DNA of 64,000 bases, taken from positions 1,488,001 through 1,552,000 of the forward strand of contig NZ_CP108143.1 in assembly GCF_036206005.1 (NCBI RefSeq), given 5' to 3'. This document shows, in pieces, positions 1 to 8,738 of this stretch. The first letter of the stretch is position 1. The number at the start of each line of letters is the position of its first letter. The notes under the pieces are model-generated. The model saw only the letters and a program-made list of their open reading frames with translations. It made no database searches and was not told the origin of the DNA. This DNA is from Streptomyces sp. NBC_00178 (GTDB taxonomy: Bacteria > Actinomycetota > Actinomycetes > Streptomycetales > Streptomycetaceae). The position numbers and the translations under genes were made by a program.

Positions 1-637
1 GGAGCGTCCGCAGCTTGTCGTCCGCGTTGAAGGTGACGCCGTGGTCGATGCCGTACAGCCGGCCGCCGGGCGCGGGAAGAAGGTGCCCGCCCTTGCGGTC
101 CCCGTTGTTGATCACGGCGTCCAGCACGGCGAGCCGGCGGAGCCGGGGATCGTCGGCGTGCACGAGCAGCGCGGTCCGCCCCTCGCCCACCTCGGCGAAT
201 CCCACCGCCTTCCAGCCGTCACCCGGCTCCTCCTCCTCGACGAGCGCGAGCAGGGGCGGCAGCCCGTGGGCCCGGCCGGCATCGCCGTCCGCGGTCTCCT
301 CGGCCTCGATCCACAGCTGGCACATCCCCTCGCCGTAGGGGCCCTCGCGCAGCACCGTGGGGGGCACGAGGCCCCAGCCGGTGGCCTCGGAGACCTCGTA
401 CGCCGCGACCTCGCGCCGGGCGAGGTTGCCGTCGGGGAAGTCCCACAGCGGCTGCTCCCCGGCGACCGGCTTGTAGACGCAGGTGCGCTCCTCGCCGTCG
501 TACGCCACCGTGCAGTAGAGCACCGCGTTCGACGCGCCCCTGACCTGCCCGAGGACCGTGAGCTCCCCCTCGGTGAGCAGGGTGCGCAGCCCGGCCTCCG
601 TCAGGCCCCGCGACGGTATCCGTTCTGGCGCGGGCAT
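1..637 (-). CDS. SCO1664-family protein with PI3/4-kinase-like fold (3' part cut by window edge)
   Basis: About 212 codons are visible from the ATG at 637; the gene runs off the left edge. The translation opens MPAPERIPSRGL and contains VLYCTVAY, VYKPVAGEQPLWDF, NLARREVAAY and, near the edge, VINNGDRKGGHLL followed by YGIDHGVTF. The last two look like the catalytic NxxR/GDRK and metal-binding D-H-G elements of phosphatidylinositol 3/4-kinase-like proteins. Its first 37 bases overlap the end of the DUF3090 gene, which implies translational coupling. In actinobacteria this trio normally precedes mshC (mycothiol ligase), which I expect just beyond the edge. The substrate is unknown. Confidence 0.85.
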   Translation of the reverse strand, partial: MPAPERIPSRGLTEAGLRTLLTEGELTVLGQVRGASNAVLYCTVAYDGEERTCVYKPVAGEQPLWDFPDGNLARREVAAYEVSEATGWGLVPPTVLREGPYGEGMCQLWIEAEETADGDAGRAHGLPPLLALVEEEEPGDGWKAVGFAEVGEGRTALLVHADDPRLRRLAVLDAVINNGDRKGGHLLPAPGGRLYGIDHGVTFNADDKLRTL

Positions 638-1191
638 ACGTGTCCTTCCGGGTCGAGGGGGAGGCTGCACAGCGGGCAGGGCGGGCGGCCGGCGTTCACG
701 ACGTCCAGGGCCCTCTTGGCGAAGGCCCGCGCCTGCGCGCCGCTCAGCCGGACGCGGAGCATCGGCGGGCCGTTCTCCTCGTCCTGCAGGAGCCTTTCCT
801 CGGCTTCGGCGAGGTCGTCGTCGGAGTCGGCCTCGAGCTCGACGAGGGCCTGCGCCTCGACGATCATGCGCTGCTCGTCGCCGTCCCAGGCGAGTGCCAT
901 CGTCCCGACCCTGAACTCCTCCTCGACGGGGGCGTCCAGCGGGGCGGTGTCGGCGACGTCCGTGGGTGCGACGGCCGGCACGGGTGAGTTGCCGCCGGTC
1001 CGCCGGACGACCTCGTCGAGGAGTTCGTCGATCCGTTCGGCCAACGCGGCGACCTGGGTCTTCTCCAGGGCCACGCTCGTGACCCGTCCCTTGGATGTCG
1101 CCTGCAGGAAAAACGTACGGCGGCCAGGCAGCCCGACCGTACCGGCCACGAAACGGTCCGGGGGGTCGTAGAGGAACACCTGACGGGACAC
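601..1191 (-). CDS. DUF3090 family protein
   Basis: The 196-residue product starts MSRQVFLYDPPDRFVAGTVG and is recognisably DUF3090. It has a conserved N-terminal beta-rich half (GRRTFFLQA, SVALEKTQV) and a C-terminal zinc-ribbon-like tail with the pattern CPLC..PLDPEGHVCPR, next to GAQARAFAKRALDVV. No enzyme function is established for the family. It lies between the histidine phosphatase (1297-2007) and the kinase-like gene, overlapping the latter by 37 bases, so the three genes are probably one operon read leftward. The tail cysteines (CxxC and a later C with H) could bind zinc; this is inferred from spacing only. Confidence 0.9.
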   Translation of the reverse strand: MSRQVFLYDPPDRFVAGTVGLPGRRTFFLQATSKGRVTSVALEKTQVAALAERIDELLDEVVRRTGGNSPVPAVAPTDVADTAPLDAPVEEEFRVGTMALAWDGDEQRMIVEAQALVELEADSDDDLAEAEERLLQDEENGPPMLRVRLSGAQARAFAKRALDVVNAGRPPCPLCSLPLDPEGHVCPRQNGYRRGA

Positions 1192-1296
1192 GTCCTGTCT
1201 CCCTTGAATGTGATGGCGAATGGGGGTCGGCCCGGGGCCCTGCGGGGTTCCCCCCGCGAGGCCGCTACGGCGCGTCCACCCTACTGCGCCGAGCGA

Positions 1297-2007
1297 TCAC
1301 GGCGCCCCAGCGCCGCCGCCGACGGCGGCGTCGGCCGTCGTGTCACCCGCCGCGTCGGCCCCGAGGGCCTGTTCCCGGGGCGCGAGGGACGCGAGGTCGC
1401 CGGTGTCACCGAGACGCAGGAGGAAGGGCCGCAGCCTGGTGTAGCGGATCGCGGTGACCGAGCACGGGTCCGCGTGGACGCGCTGGAAGAGGTCGAGGTG
1501 CATGCCGAGCGCGTCGGCGACGATCGCCTTGATGATGTCGCCGTGCGAGCACATGACGTAGGCGGCCTCCTCGCCGTGCTCCGCCTCGATGCGGGTGTTC
1601 CACTCGCGCACCGCCTCCACGGCCCGGGTCTGCATGGCACGCATCGACTCGCCGCCGGGGAACGCCGCGGCCGAGGGGTGCTGCTGCACGACCTTCATCA
1701 GGGGGTCGTCGGAGAGTTCGGCGAGCTTGCGGCCGGACCACTCCCCGTAGTCGCACTCGCTGATCCGGTCCTCGGTGTGCGAGGCGAGGTCCGGGCGGGC
1801 GTCCAGGAGCGGCTGGAGGGTTTCGCGGCAGCGCTGCAGCGGGCTGCTGACGGCCGCCGCGAGGGCGATGCCGGACAGCCGGCCCGGGAGGGCGGCGGCC
1901 TGGGCGGCGCCGCGTTCGTCGAGGGAGACCCCCGGAGTCCGTCCGGCGAGCACTCCGGCGGTGTTGGCGGTCGAGCGTCCGTGGCGTACGAGGATGAGCG
2001 TGGGCAT
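1297..2007 (-). CDS. Histidine phosphatase, MSMEG_4193 family
   Basis: The 236-residue protein starts MPTLILVRHGRSTANTAG, the phosphohistidine RHG motif of the phosphoglycerate-mutase-like superfamily. The other active-site elements are present: SSPLQRCRET (second Arg), SECDYGEWSG and CSHGDIIKAIVAD (second catalytic His). It belongs to the subfamily named after MSMEG_4193, typically found upstream of DUF3090 and the SCO1664-type gene, as here. The physiological substrate is unknown. The last 20 or so residues are an Ala/Gly-rich tail that looks variable. First gene of the leftward operon; the divergent gene is CorA. Confidence 0.92.
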   Translation of the reverse strand: MPTLILVRHGRSTANTAGVLAGRTPGVSLDERGAAQAAALPGRLSGIALAAAVSSPLQRCRETLQPLLDARPDLASHTEDRISECDYGEWSGRKLAELSDDPLMKVVQQHPSAAAFPGGESMRAMQTRAVEAVREWNTRIEAEHGEEAAYVMCSHGDIIKAIVADALGMHLDLFQRVHADPCSVTAIRYTRLRPFLLRLGDTGDLASLAPREQALGADAAGDTTADAAVGGGAGAP

Positions 2008-2054
2008 GCCTGCAAGCGTAGAAGAGGTGCGTGGAAGAGCGCGGGCGGGGAAGA

Positions 2055-3050
2055 ATGCGGCGAGTGATCGTCGACTGCGGAATTTACCGGGACGGGCGCA
2101 GGACCGATGGTCCCGCCGACTTCTCCGATGCCCTGGACGAGGCGCGGGCCACCGGCGACGCGTTCGTCTGGATCGGGCTGCACGAGCCGACGGAGGCGGA
2201 GTTCGAGCACGTCACCAGCGAGTTCGCGCTGCATCCCCTCGCGGTCGAGGACGCCCTGCGCGCCCACCAGCGGCCCAAGCTGGAGATCTACGACGACTCC
2301 CTGTTCGTGGTCATCAAGCCGGTGGTCTACGAGCAGGAGAGCGACACCGTGAGCGCCGGGGAGCTCATGCTGTTCATAGGGGACTCGTTCGTCGTCACCG
2401 TGCGGCACGGTGAGGGCGCGCCGCTGGCGGCCGTGCGCAGTCGTCTGGAGGCCGAGCCGGAGGTCCTCAAGCACGGGCCCACGTCGGTGCTGTACGCGGT
2501 CAGCGACGCGGTGGTCGACCACTACATCGAGGTCGCCGCCGAGCTCCAGGTCGACCTGGAGGAGCTGGAGGCGCAGGTGTTCGCACCGACCGGCTCCCGC
2601 GACACCACGAACACGGCCGCGGCCATCTACACCTTCAAGCGGCAGGTGCTGGAGTTCCGCAGGGCGACCAACCCGCTGAGCGGCCCGATGGCCCGGCTCT
2701 CCGGCGCGGGGGTGCCGTTCGTCGACGCAAGCTCGCAGCCGTTCTTCCGGGACGTGAACGACCACCTGACCCGTGCCGTGGAACACGTGGAGGGCCTGGA
2801 CCGGCTGCTCTCGGACATCCTCTCGGCGCACCTGGCGCAGGTCGGCGTGCGGCAGAACGACGACATGAGGAAGATCTCGGCCTGGGCCGCCATGGCCGCG
2901 GTACCGACCCTGGTGGCGGGCATCTACGGCATGAACTTCGAGCACATGCCCGAACTCCACTGGGTCTGGACCTACCCGACGGTGATCGGGCTGATGGGCG
3001 TCGCGGTCTTCAGCCTGTACCGCATGTTCAAGCGGCGCGGCTGGATGTAG
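2055..3050 (+). CDS. corA: CorA family magnesium/cobalt transporter
   Basis: 331 residues from the ATG at 2055; an in-frame ATG at 2031 would add eight residues that look non-native. The protein has the CorA plan: an acidic and helical cytosolic N-terminal domain, a long helix region (about residues 170-260) and two C-terminal membrane helices. The signature GMN loop appears as YGMNFEHMPELHW, followed by the second membrane span and the basic tail FKRRGWM. CorA pentamers let Mg2+ (also Co2+/Ni2+) into the cell down the membrane potential. It is transcribed alone, ending nine bases before the convergent ferritin-like gene. Confidence 0.93.
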   Translation: MRRVIVDCGIYRDGRRTDGPADFSDALDEARATGDAFVWIGLHEPTEAEFEHVTSEFALHPLAVEDALRAHQRPKLEIYDDSLFVVIKPVVYEQESDTVSAGELMLFIGDSFVVTVRHGEGAPLAAVRSRLEAEPEVLKHGPTSVLYAVSDAVVDHYIEVAAELQVDLEELEAQVFAPTGSRDTTNTAAAIYTFKRQVLEFRRATNPLSGPMARLSGAGVPFVDASSQPFFRDVNDHLTRAVEHVEGLDRLLSDILSAHLAQVGVRQNDDMRKISAWAAMAAVPTLVAGIYGMNFEHMPELHWVWTYPTVIGLMGVAVFSLYRMFKRRGWM

Positions 3051-3059
3051 GCGCGGCCC

Positions 3060-3848
3060 TCAGGCGAACTCGGTCTCCGGGGCGGCCGGGCTGCCGAGCG
3101 CGTCGCGCAGCACGGGCTGGCGCAGGCTCACCATCCGCTGCCAGCCCACCAGCCGCTCGTACGCGTACATCGCGTGGATGCCGGCGCTCAGCAGCGCGCT
3201 CTTGGCGCGGGACCAGCGCAGTACCTCGCCCATGTGCCGCATGACGGCGAGGCTGACGTCGCGGTAGACGCGGATCTCCGCGCGGGCGCACTCCCGCAGG
3301 ACGGACTGGATCGTGCGGCCGTGTCCGGCCCGGGCGAAGCGCAGGAGTTCCTCGTGGCAGTAGGCGAGGTGGTTGTCCTCGTCGCGCGAGATCATCCTGA
3401 CGGCGCGGCCGAGCACCGGGTGGTCGGAGAAGTGCCGCAGGAGCAGCCTCATCTGTTCGGAGGCCCGCTGCTCGGTGACCCTGCTGTGGGCCAGGTAGAC
3501 GATGATGTCCCGCTCGGTGAGGGGTTCCTCGCGGCTCAGCCGGTCGTGGGCCAGGCCGATGCCGTGACGTTCCAGCAGGAGGGTGTAGTCGGTCTCGTAG
3601 GGCACCGACACGGCCTGGAGTCCGCGTTGCTTCAGCAGGGCGTTGAAGATCCGGCCGTGCTTGTCCTCGTCGGCACCGTGCCGGGCGACCTTGGGGGCGA
3701 GCTCCCTCAGTCCGGGGGGCACCAGGGCGGCGATGCGCCCGTTCTCCCAGCCGCCCTGGGCCTCCCCGCCGGCGGCGATCGAGCAGAACAGCCGGAACGA
3801 CTCGTCGTTGTCGAGGATCTCCTGGAACAGACTCTTTGCCGAGAGCAT
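3060..3848 (-). CDS. Ferritin-like domain protein (putative diiron)
   Basis: 262 residues from the ATG at 3848 (MLSAKSLFQEIL); an upstream start at 3890 would add fourteen residues and is less likely. The protein is all-helical with ExxH-type pairs expected of a ferritin-like four-helix bundle: ADEDKHGRIF near residue 60, TEQRASEQM near 125 and RDEDNHLAYCHEELLRF near 150. These could ligate two metal ions, but the assignment is by pattern only. Substrate unknown; relatives include rubrerythrin-like and fatty-acid or amine oxygenase types. Convergent with corA at its end; no partner gene is evident. Confidence 0.75.
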   Translation of the reverse strand: MLSAKSLFQEILDNDESFRLFCSIAAGGEAQGGWENGRIAALVPPGLRELAPKVARHGADEDKHGRIFNALLKQRGLQAVSVPYETDYTLLLERHGIGLAHDRLSREEPLTERDIIVYLAHSRVTEQRASEQMRLLLRHFSDHPVLGRAVRMISRDEDNHLAYCHEELLRFARAGHGRTIQSVLRECARAEIRVYRDVSLAVMRHMGEVLRWSRAKSALLSAGIHAMYAYERLVGWQRMVSLRQPVLRDALGSPAAPETEFA

Positions 3849-4029
3849 CACTGCCACCTTTCGCACCGGTGTCCGCAGAGCCACAGTCAAATTCGGTACG
3901 GCCCGGTAGGCAACACGAGCGGGGCGGGGCAGGGCCGAACGGGCGCCGCACGGCTCCCGGACCGGCGAAGGCTCCCCGGGAGGGGCACGGGGCGTAACCG
4001 GGAGCGGCGCGAGGCGTTGTTCCCTGTGA

Positions 4030-4073
4030 CGGCCGTGGCGGGGAGGACCCCCCGAGCCCCCACCACGGCCGTA
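4030..4073 (-). terminator. Hairpin terminator after the F420-type oxidoreductase
   Basis: Arms ACGGCCGTGG (4030-4039) and CCACGGCCGT (4064-4073), extended inward by GGGG/CCCC with a one-base mismatch. It lies about 45 bases beyond the stop of the leftward gene at 4119-5171. No U-tract, as is common in Streptomyces. The rest of the 3849-4118 gap is the upstream region of the ferritin-like gene. Confidence 0.6.
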
Positions 4074-4118
4074 GTGCTTCCCCGTCCCGGGTCCACGTCC
4101 GGTGCGGGTCCGCGTCCG

Positions 4119-5171
4119 TTACGCCGCGGTGCCGGAGAGCTCGAGGGCGTCGGTGCCCGCCCGCAGGGCCGCGAGGCGCTCGTCGAGCGTGAAGCCGGCG
4201 GGGGCGAGGGTCAGAGTCGTGACCCCGGCCTCGGCGTAGGCCCGCATCCGGTCGGCGATCCGCTCCACCGAGCCGAGGAGCGCGGTCTGGTCGATGAGCC
4301 GGTGCGGCACGGCCGCGGCCGCGCCGGCCTTGTCGCCGGACAGGTACTTGTCCTGGATCTCGGCCGCCTCCTTCTCGTAGCCCATGCGCTGGGCGAGCTG
4401 GTTGTAGAAGTTCTGCTTGCGGCTGCCCATGCCGCCGACGTAGAGCGCGGTGTAGGGGCGGAACATGTCGGCGAGGCCGTTGATGTCGTCACCGATCGCC
4501 AGGGGCAGGGTCGGACAGACGTCGAATCCGTCCATCGTCTTCCCGGCCTTCTCCCGCCCGGCCCGCAGGTGCTTGAGCGCCGTCTCCTCGATGTGCTCGG
4601 CGGAGGGGAAGATCAGGAGGGCGCCGTCGGCGATCTCACCGGTCTGCTCCAGGTTCTTGGGGCCGATCGCGGCGATGTAGAGCGGGATGTGCTCGCGCTG
4701 CGGGTGGACGGTCAGCTTGAGGGGCTTGCCCGGGCCGTCGGGCAGCGGCAGGGTCCAGTGCTCGCCCTCGTAGGAGAGCCGCTCGCGGGACATGGCGCGG
4801 CGCACGATCTCGACGTACTCGCGCGTGCGGGCCAGCGGCTTGTCGAACTTGACGCCGTACCAGCCCTCGGAGACCTGCGGTCCCGAGACGCCGAGCCCCA
4901 GGCGGAAGCGGCCCCCGGAGAGGGAGTCGAGCGTGGCGGCCGTCATGGCCGTCATGGCGGGCTGGCGGGCCGGGATCTGCATGATGGCGGAGCCGACGTC
5001 GATGGACTCGGTCCGGGCGGCGACCCAGGCGAGCACCGTCGGCACGTCGGAGCCGTAGGCCTCGGCGGCCCAGCAGACGTCGTAACCGAGCCGGTCCGCC
5101 TCCTGGGCGACGGCGAGGTTGTCGCCGTCCATGCCCGCACCCCAGTAACCGAGATTGATGCCGAGCCGCAT
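4119..5171 (-). CDS. LLM class F420-dependent oxidoreductase
   Basis: 350 residues, start MRLGINLGYWGAGMDG at 5171. This is a luciferase-like monooxygenase (LLM) TIM-barrel: AQEADRLGYDVCWAAEAYGSD near the N-terminus, GSAIMQIPARQPAMTAM, FRLGLGVSGPQVSEGWYG and IGPKNLEQTGEIADGALL are hallmark segments of the mycobacterial/streptomycete F420-dependent branch. It should bind F420 (or FMN) and oxidise or reduce a small substrate that cannot be deduced here. It is monocistronic, with a hairpin terminator downstream. Longer in-frame starts exist up to 5282 but the extra N-terminus is Arg/Pro-rich and not family-like. Confidence 0.9.
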   Translation of the reverse strand: MRLGINLGYWGAGMDGDNLAVAQEADRLGYDVCWAAEAYGSDVPTVLAWVAARTESIDVGSAIMQIPARQPAMTAMTAATLDSLSGGRFRLGLGVSGPQVSEGWYGVKFDKPLARTREYVEIVRRAMSRERLSYEGEHWTLPLPDGPGKPLKLTVHPQREHIPLYIAAIGPKNLEQTGEIADGALLIFPSAEHIEETALKHLRAGREKAGKTMDGFDVCPTLPLAIGDDINGLADMFRPYTALYVGGMGSRKQNFYNQLAQRMGYEKEAAEIQDKYLSGDKAGAAAAVPHRLIDQTALLGSVERIADRMRAYAEAGVTTLTLAPAGFTLDERLAALRAGTDALELSGTAA

Positions 5172-5315
5172 AGCCACGCTCCCTCTACTGATCAGTAACG
5201 TTCCTGTGCCCGGGACTCTAGCGCGGGGCGCCGGAATCCGGCAGGCTCGCCCCGGGGCCCGGGGTTGTCCACAGGCCTGCACCGGTCGCGGCCCCGGCCA
5301 GTAATCTCAGCGCCC

Positions 5316-6299
5316 ATGGAGCAGAGGCATCTCGGCCGCACCGGCCTTCGCGTGTCCCGTATCGGGCTGGGCACCCTCACCTGGGGCCGGGACACCGACG
5401 AGCACGACGCCGCCGACCAGCTCAAGGCCTTCTGGGACGCCGGCGGCACCCTGGTGGACACCGCCGACGTCTACGCCGACGGGGAGGCCGAGTACCTGCT
5501 GGGCCGCCTGCTGGACAAACTGGTGCCCCGGCGGGATCTGGTCATCTCGACCAAGGCGGGCAGCGTGGCCGACCCCTACCGGCGCTTCGACGGCTCGCGG
5601 GGACATCTCCTGGCCGCGCTGGACGCCTCCCTGCGGCGGCTCGGGACGGACTACGTCGACCTGTGGCAGGTCCACGCGTTCGACCCCGTGACCCCGCTGG
5701 AGGAGACCCTTCAGGCAGTGGACCTCGCCGTGTCGTCGGGGCGCGTGCGGTACGCGGGCGTCTGCGACTTCAGCGGCTGGCAACTGGCCAAGGCCGCGAC
5801 CTGGCAGCTCGCCGCGCCCGGGGTGCGCACCCGGCTGGCGTGCACCCAGATGGAGTACTCCCTGGTGCAGCGGGGCGTGGAGCGTGAGGTGCTGCCGGCG
5901 GCGCTGGATCTCGGGGTGGGGCTGCTGCCGTCGTCGCCGCTGGGCCGCGGGGTCCTGACGGGCAAGTACCGCACCGGCACCCCGTCGGACTCCCGGGGCG
6001 CCTCGGAACACCTCGCCCCGTTCGTCGAGCCGTATCTCCACGGGGCGGCGCGCCGGATCGTGGACGCCGTGGCCACGGCCGCAGACGGTCTCTCCACGAC
6101 GCCTCTGCAGGTCGCCCTCGCCTGGGTGCGCGACCGGCCCGGAGTGGTGGCGCCGGTCGTCGGCGCGCGCAACGCGCGGCAGCTGACCGAGGCGTTGTCA
6201 GTGGAGGCGCTTAGTCTTCCTGACGAGATCTGCCAGGCGCTCGACGACGTGTCGGCGCCCGTGCACCGCTATCCCGACCAGGACTGGAGCACGCTGTGA
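5316..6299 (+). CDS. Aldo/keto reductase family protein
   Basis: 327 residues from the ATG at 5316 (MEQRHLGRTGLRVSRIGLGT). AKR features in order: GTLVDTADVYADGEAEYLLG (catalytic Asp and Tyr), LVISTKAG (catalytic Lys), YVDLWQVHAFD (catalytic His) and the NADPH-binding stretch near the C-terminus (VVGARNARQLTEAL). The family reduces aldehydes or ketones, or oxidises alcohols; the substrate is not predictable. Its stop overlaps the GTG start of the next gene (GTGA at 6296-6299), so the two are translationally coupled. Confidence 0.93.
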   Translation: MEQRHLGRTGLRVSRIGLGTLTWGRDTDEHDAADQLKAFWDAGGTLVDTADVYADGEAEYLLGRLLDKLVPRRDLVISTKAGSVADPYRRFDGSRGHLLAALDASLRRLGTDYVDLWQVHAFDPVTPLEETLQAVDLAVSSGRVRYAGVCDFSGWQLAKAATWQLAAPGVRTRLACTQMEYSLVQRGVEREVLPAALDLGVGLLPSSPLGRGVLTGKYRTGTPSDSRGASEHLAPFVEPYLHGAARRIVDAVATAADGLSTTPLQVALAWVRDRPGVVAPVVGARNARQLTEALSVEALSLPDEICQALDDVSAPVHRYPDQDWSTL

Positions 6300-8623
6300 C
6301 TGCGCTTCCCCGGGGAGAATCCCCGGACCCCGCCGCCGAGGACGACGAGGGCCGCGAGGAGACCGGCGGGCCGGCCACGGGCGGCTCGCCCGGCGAGCAC
6401 GGCCCCGAGGCCGAGGACGGCGCGGACGCACCGCAGGAGACCGGCGCCGGCCAGGGTGCGGAGGAGACGCGGGCCGCGCGGGACCCCGAAGCCGGTGGGA
6501 GCGCGGAGGCCGAGGAAGAGGCCGGTGCGGGCGGGGGGGCCGGGGACACCGCCGAGCCGTCCGGGGCGCCCGAGATGTCGGAGGCCGCGGCCGAGCTGGC
6601 GGCGCAGCGCGAGCTGCGCCTCCGGATCGAGCAGCGCAAGGCCGGGAAGGACGGCCCCATCGCCGCGGGCGGCAAGCTGAGCGGCCCCGCCGCCGATCTG
6701 CTCGCGGCCGTGCGAGCCGTGGAGAGCGGCGCGAAGCCGGGCACAGCCTTCTTCGACTCGCCCGCGTCCGCCCCGGCGCCCCGCAGGGCGGCTCCGCAGG
6801 CCGCCCCCGCGGCCGCCCGGGCGGCCGCGGCTCCCGAGCGGCCCGACGCGCGGGTCGGGTCCCCGCAGGCCGCCGCCTCGGCCGCGACGGTGCTCGCCGA
6901 GGGAGGGGCCCCCGAGGCCCTGGCACGTCCCGCGGCCGCGGTTCTCGGCGAGCAGGCGGCCGCGGTCCTCCGGGAGGACCCCTGGCAACTGCTGTCGCTG
7001 CCCGGTGTCCGCCCGGAGCAGGCGGACGGATTCGCCCGGGCTCTGCTGGGCGCGGAGTGCGGCCCCGACGACGCGCGGCGCACCGCTGCGCTCGTCGGCT
7101 GGCTGCTGGAGCGGGCGGCGCTGCGGGGCCACACGGCCCTGGACGCCGCCGAGGTGCGCACGGCACTGTCCGGGTTCGCGGTCACCGACCCCGGCGCGGC
7201 CGTCCAGCACGCGGTGGCCGAGGGTGTCGTGCTGGTCTTCCAGGACGGCGACGACGGTGCGGAGGAGGAGCCGGCCGGTCCGCGGGACGACGCGGGCGGG
7301 GACTCCGGGGGCGGGCCGGAGGCCGGGGCGCCGGACGACGAGGCGCCGGTGCTGGTCCTGCTGGGCCTCGACCGGTACGCGCTGGCCGAGGAGAGTCTCG
7401 CCGACGGTCTGGCACGGCTGGTCAACTCCGTGGAGAAGGGCGCCGACTGGGCGGAGGCCGCGGCCCTCGCCCCCTCTCCTTCGGCGGCCGAGCTGATCCG
7501 CACGGCCGCGACCGCGGGCCTGGTCGCGCACAGCGGAGGCGAGAGCGCCAGGGCCGAGCCCGCGGCCCTGATCACCGCCGCCCGCGGTCTCGGGCTGCGG
7601 GCCGTGGGCACGACCCACAGCGTCGACGGTCTCCACCGCCTGGCCGCGGCCGTGGGCGACCCGGACGCCGCGGTCACCCTCTCCGCCCTGCTCTCCGGCG
7701 AGGCGGGTCCGGGGCGCGACGCGGACGGCGCGTTCGCCGTCGACCTGCTCGTGGTGCTGGACGCCCCGCAGCTCGACGTGGAGACGGCCGCGATGCTGGT
7801 GGAGTCCCTCGCCGACGGCACGCGACTGGTGCTGAGCGGTGACCCGGGGGTTCTGGCCTCCGCGGGAGCGGGCCGGGTGTTCGCCGACGTGATCGCGGCG
7901 CGCGCCTGCCCGCACGTGGTCTCGCGTACACCCGATCCCGGGCCGATCGGCGAGCTGGTGTCGGGCATCGGCGTCGGGGAGCTCGCGCAGGTCGAGGCGC
8001 CGGGCAGGGAGGTGGTGATCGTGCCCGTCCGCGACGCGGGCGAGGCGGTCCACCGCACGGTGCAGCTCGTCGCCGACTCCGTACCTCGCGCGCTCGGCGT
8101 ACCGCCCTCGGACACGCAGGTCATCACCGTCGGGCACGGTGGCTCGGCGGGGACGACGGCGCTGAACGCGGCGCTGAAGCAGCGGCTCAATCCGGGGCCG
8201 GGGCGGTTCGGGGGCTTCGACCCGGGCGACCGTGTGGTCCATGTGCCCGCACCGGGAAGGGTGGTGCCGGGTGCCGTCGTCTCGGCCGACGCCGAGGGGC
8301 TGCACCTGGACTGCTCGGGTACACCCGTCGTCGTACCGCAGGAGCGGGTGGAGACGGCGGTACGCCACGGCTGGGCGCTGAGCGCCCACCAGGCGGCGGG
8401 GATGCGGTGGCCGGCGGCCGTCGTCGTCCTGCCGGGCGACGCGGCGGGAGGGCTGAGCCGGCCCTGGGTGTACACCGCGTTCAGCAGGGGCGAACGGCAC
8501 CTGTCCGTGGTCCACGGCGTGGACCAGGCCCTCCCCCGCGCGGTGGCGGAGGTCGCCGCCCAGGAGCGGACGACGAGGCTGCGCCCCCTGCTGGAGGCGC
8601 TGCCGACACCGGACGCCTCCTAA
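6296..8623 (+). CDS. Helix-hairpin-helix protein, degenerate RecD2-like helicase
   Basis: 775 residues, GTG start overlapping the preceding stop. Residues 1-220 are Ala/Glu/Gly-rich and probably disordered. From about 225 come helix-hairpin-helix elements (WQLLSLPGVRPEQADGFAR), then a RecD2-like motor region. The Walker A position reads HSGGESARAEP, with no GKT. A Walker B-like segment is LLVVLDAPQLD (about 481), followed by SGDPGVLASAGAGRVFADV, a RecD-type LN.AL...LNPG segment (about 615), SAHQAAGMRWPAAVVVLP (about 695) and a motif-VI relic YTAFSRGERHLSVVHG (about 725). It looks like a RecD2/TraA-family helicase that lost ATP-binding residues but kept its architecture. Role unknown. Confidence 0.85.
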   Translation: MTALPRGESPDPAAEDDEGREETGGPATGGSPGEHGPEAEDGADAPQETGAGQGAEETRAARDPEAGGSAEAEEEAGAGGGAGDTAEPSGAPEMSEAAAELAAQRELRLRIEQRKAGKDGPIAAGGKLSGPAADLLAAVRAVESGAKPGTAFFDSPASAPAPRRAAPQAAPAAARAAAAPERPDARVGSPQAAASAATVLAEGGAPEALARPAAAVLGEQAAAVLREDPWQLLSLPGVRPEQADGFARALLGAECGPDDARRTAALVGWLLERAALRGHTALDAAEVRTALSGFAVTDPGAAVQHAVAEGVVLVFQDGDDGAEEEPAGPRDDAGGDSGGGPEAGAPDDEAPVLVLLGLDRYALAEESLADGLARLVNSVEKGADWAEAAALAPSPSAAELIRTAATAGLVAHSGGESARAEPAALITAARGLGLRAVGTTHSVDGLHRLAAAVGDPDAAVTLSALLSGEAGPGRDADGAFAVDLLVVLDAPQLDVETAAMLVESLADGTRLVLSGDPGVLASAGAGRVFADVIAARACPHVVSRTPDPGPIGELVSGIGVGELAQVEAPGREVVIVPVRDAGEAVHRTVQLVADSVPRALGVPPSDTQVITVGHGGSAGTTALNAALKQRLNPGPGRFGGFDPGDRVVHVPAPGRVVPGAVVSADAEGLHLDCSGTPVVVPQERVETAVRHGWALSAHQAAGMRWPAAVVVLPGDAAGGLSRPWVYTAFSRGERHLSVVHGVDQALPRAVAEVAAQERTTRLRPLLEALPTPDAS

Positions 8624-8640
8624 GGGCTCGGGCAGGACAC

Positions 8641-8674
8641 CCGCGGTCCCGGGCGGCGTCGTACGGGACCGCGG
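8641..8674 (+). terminator. Hairpin terminator after the RecD2-like gene
   Basis: Perfect 10-bp arms CCGCGGTCCC (8641-8650) and GGGACCGCGG (8665-8674) with a 14-base loop, 17 bases after the stop codon at 8623. Confidence 0.75.
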
Positions 8675-8691
8675 AACGCCGGGATCATGAC

Positions 8692-8727
8692 GACGGCCCC
8701 GGTGCGCTGGGCGTCACCGGGGCCGTC
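8692..8727. terminator. Second hairpin in the convergent gap
   Basis: Perfect 13-bp arms GACGGCCCCGGTG (8692-8704) and CACCGGGGCCGTC (8715-8727), 10-base loop. It lies between convergent genes and can serve the leftward gene 8766-9428 or act in both directions. Confidence 0.8.
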
Positions 8728-8738
8728 ATCCGCTCACC

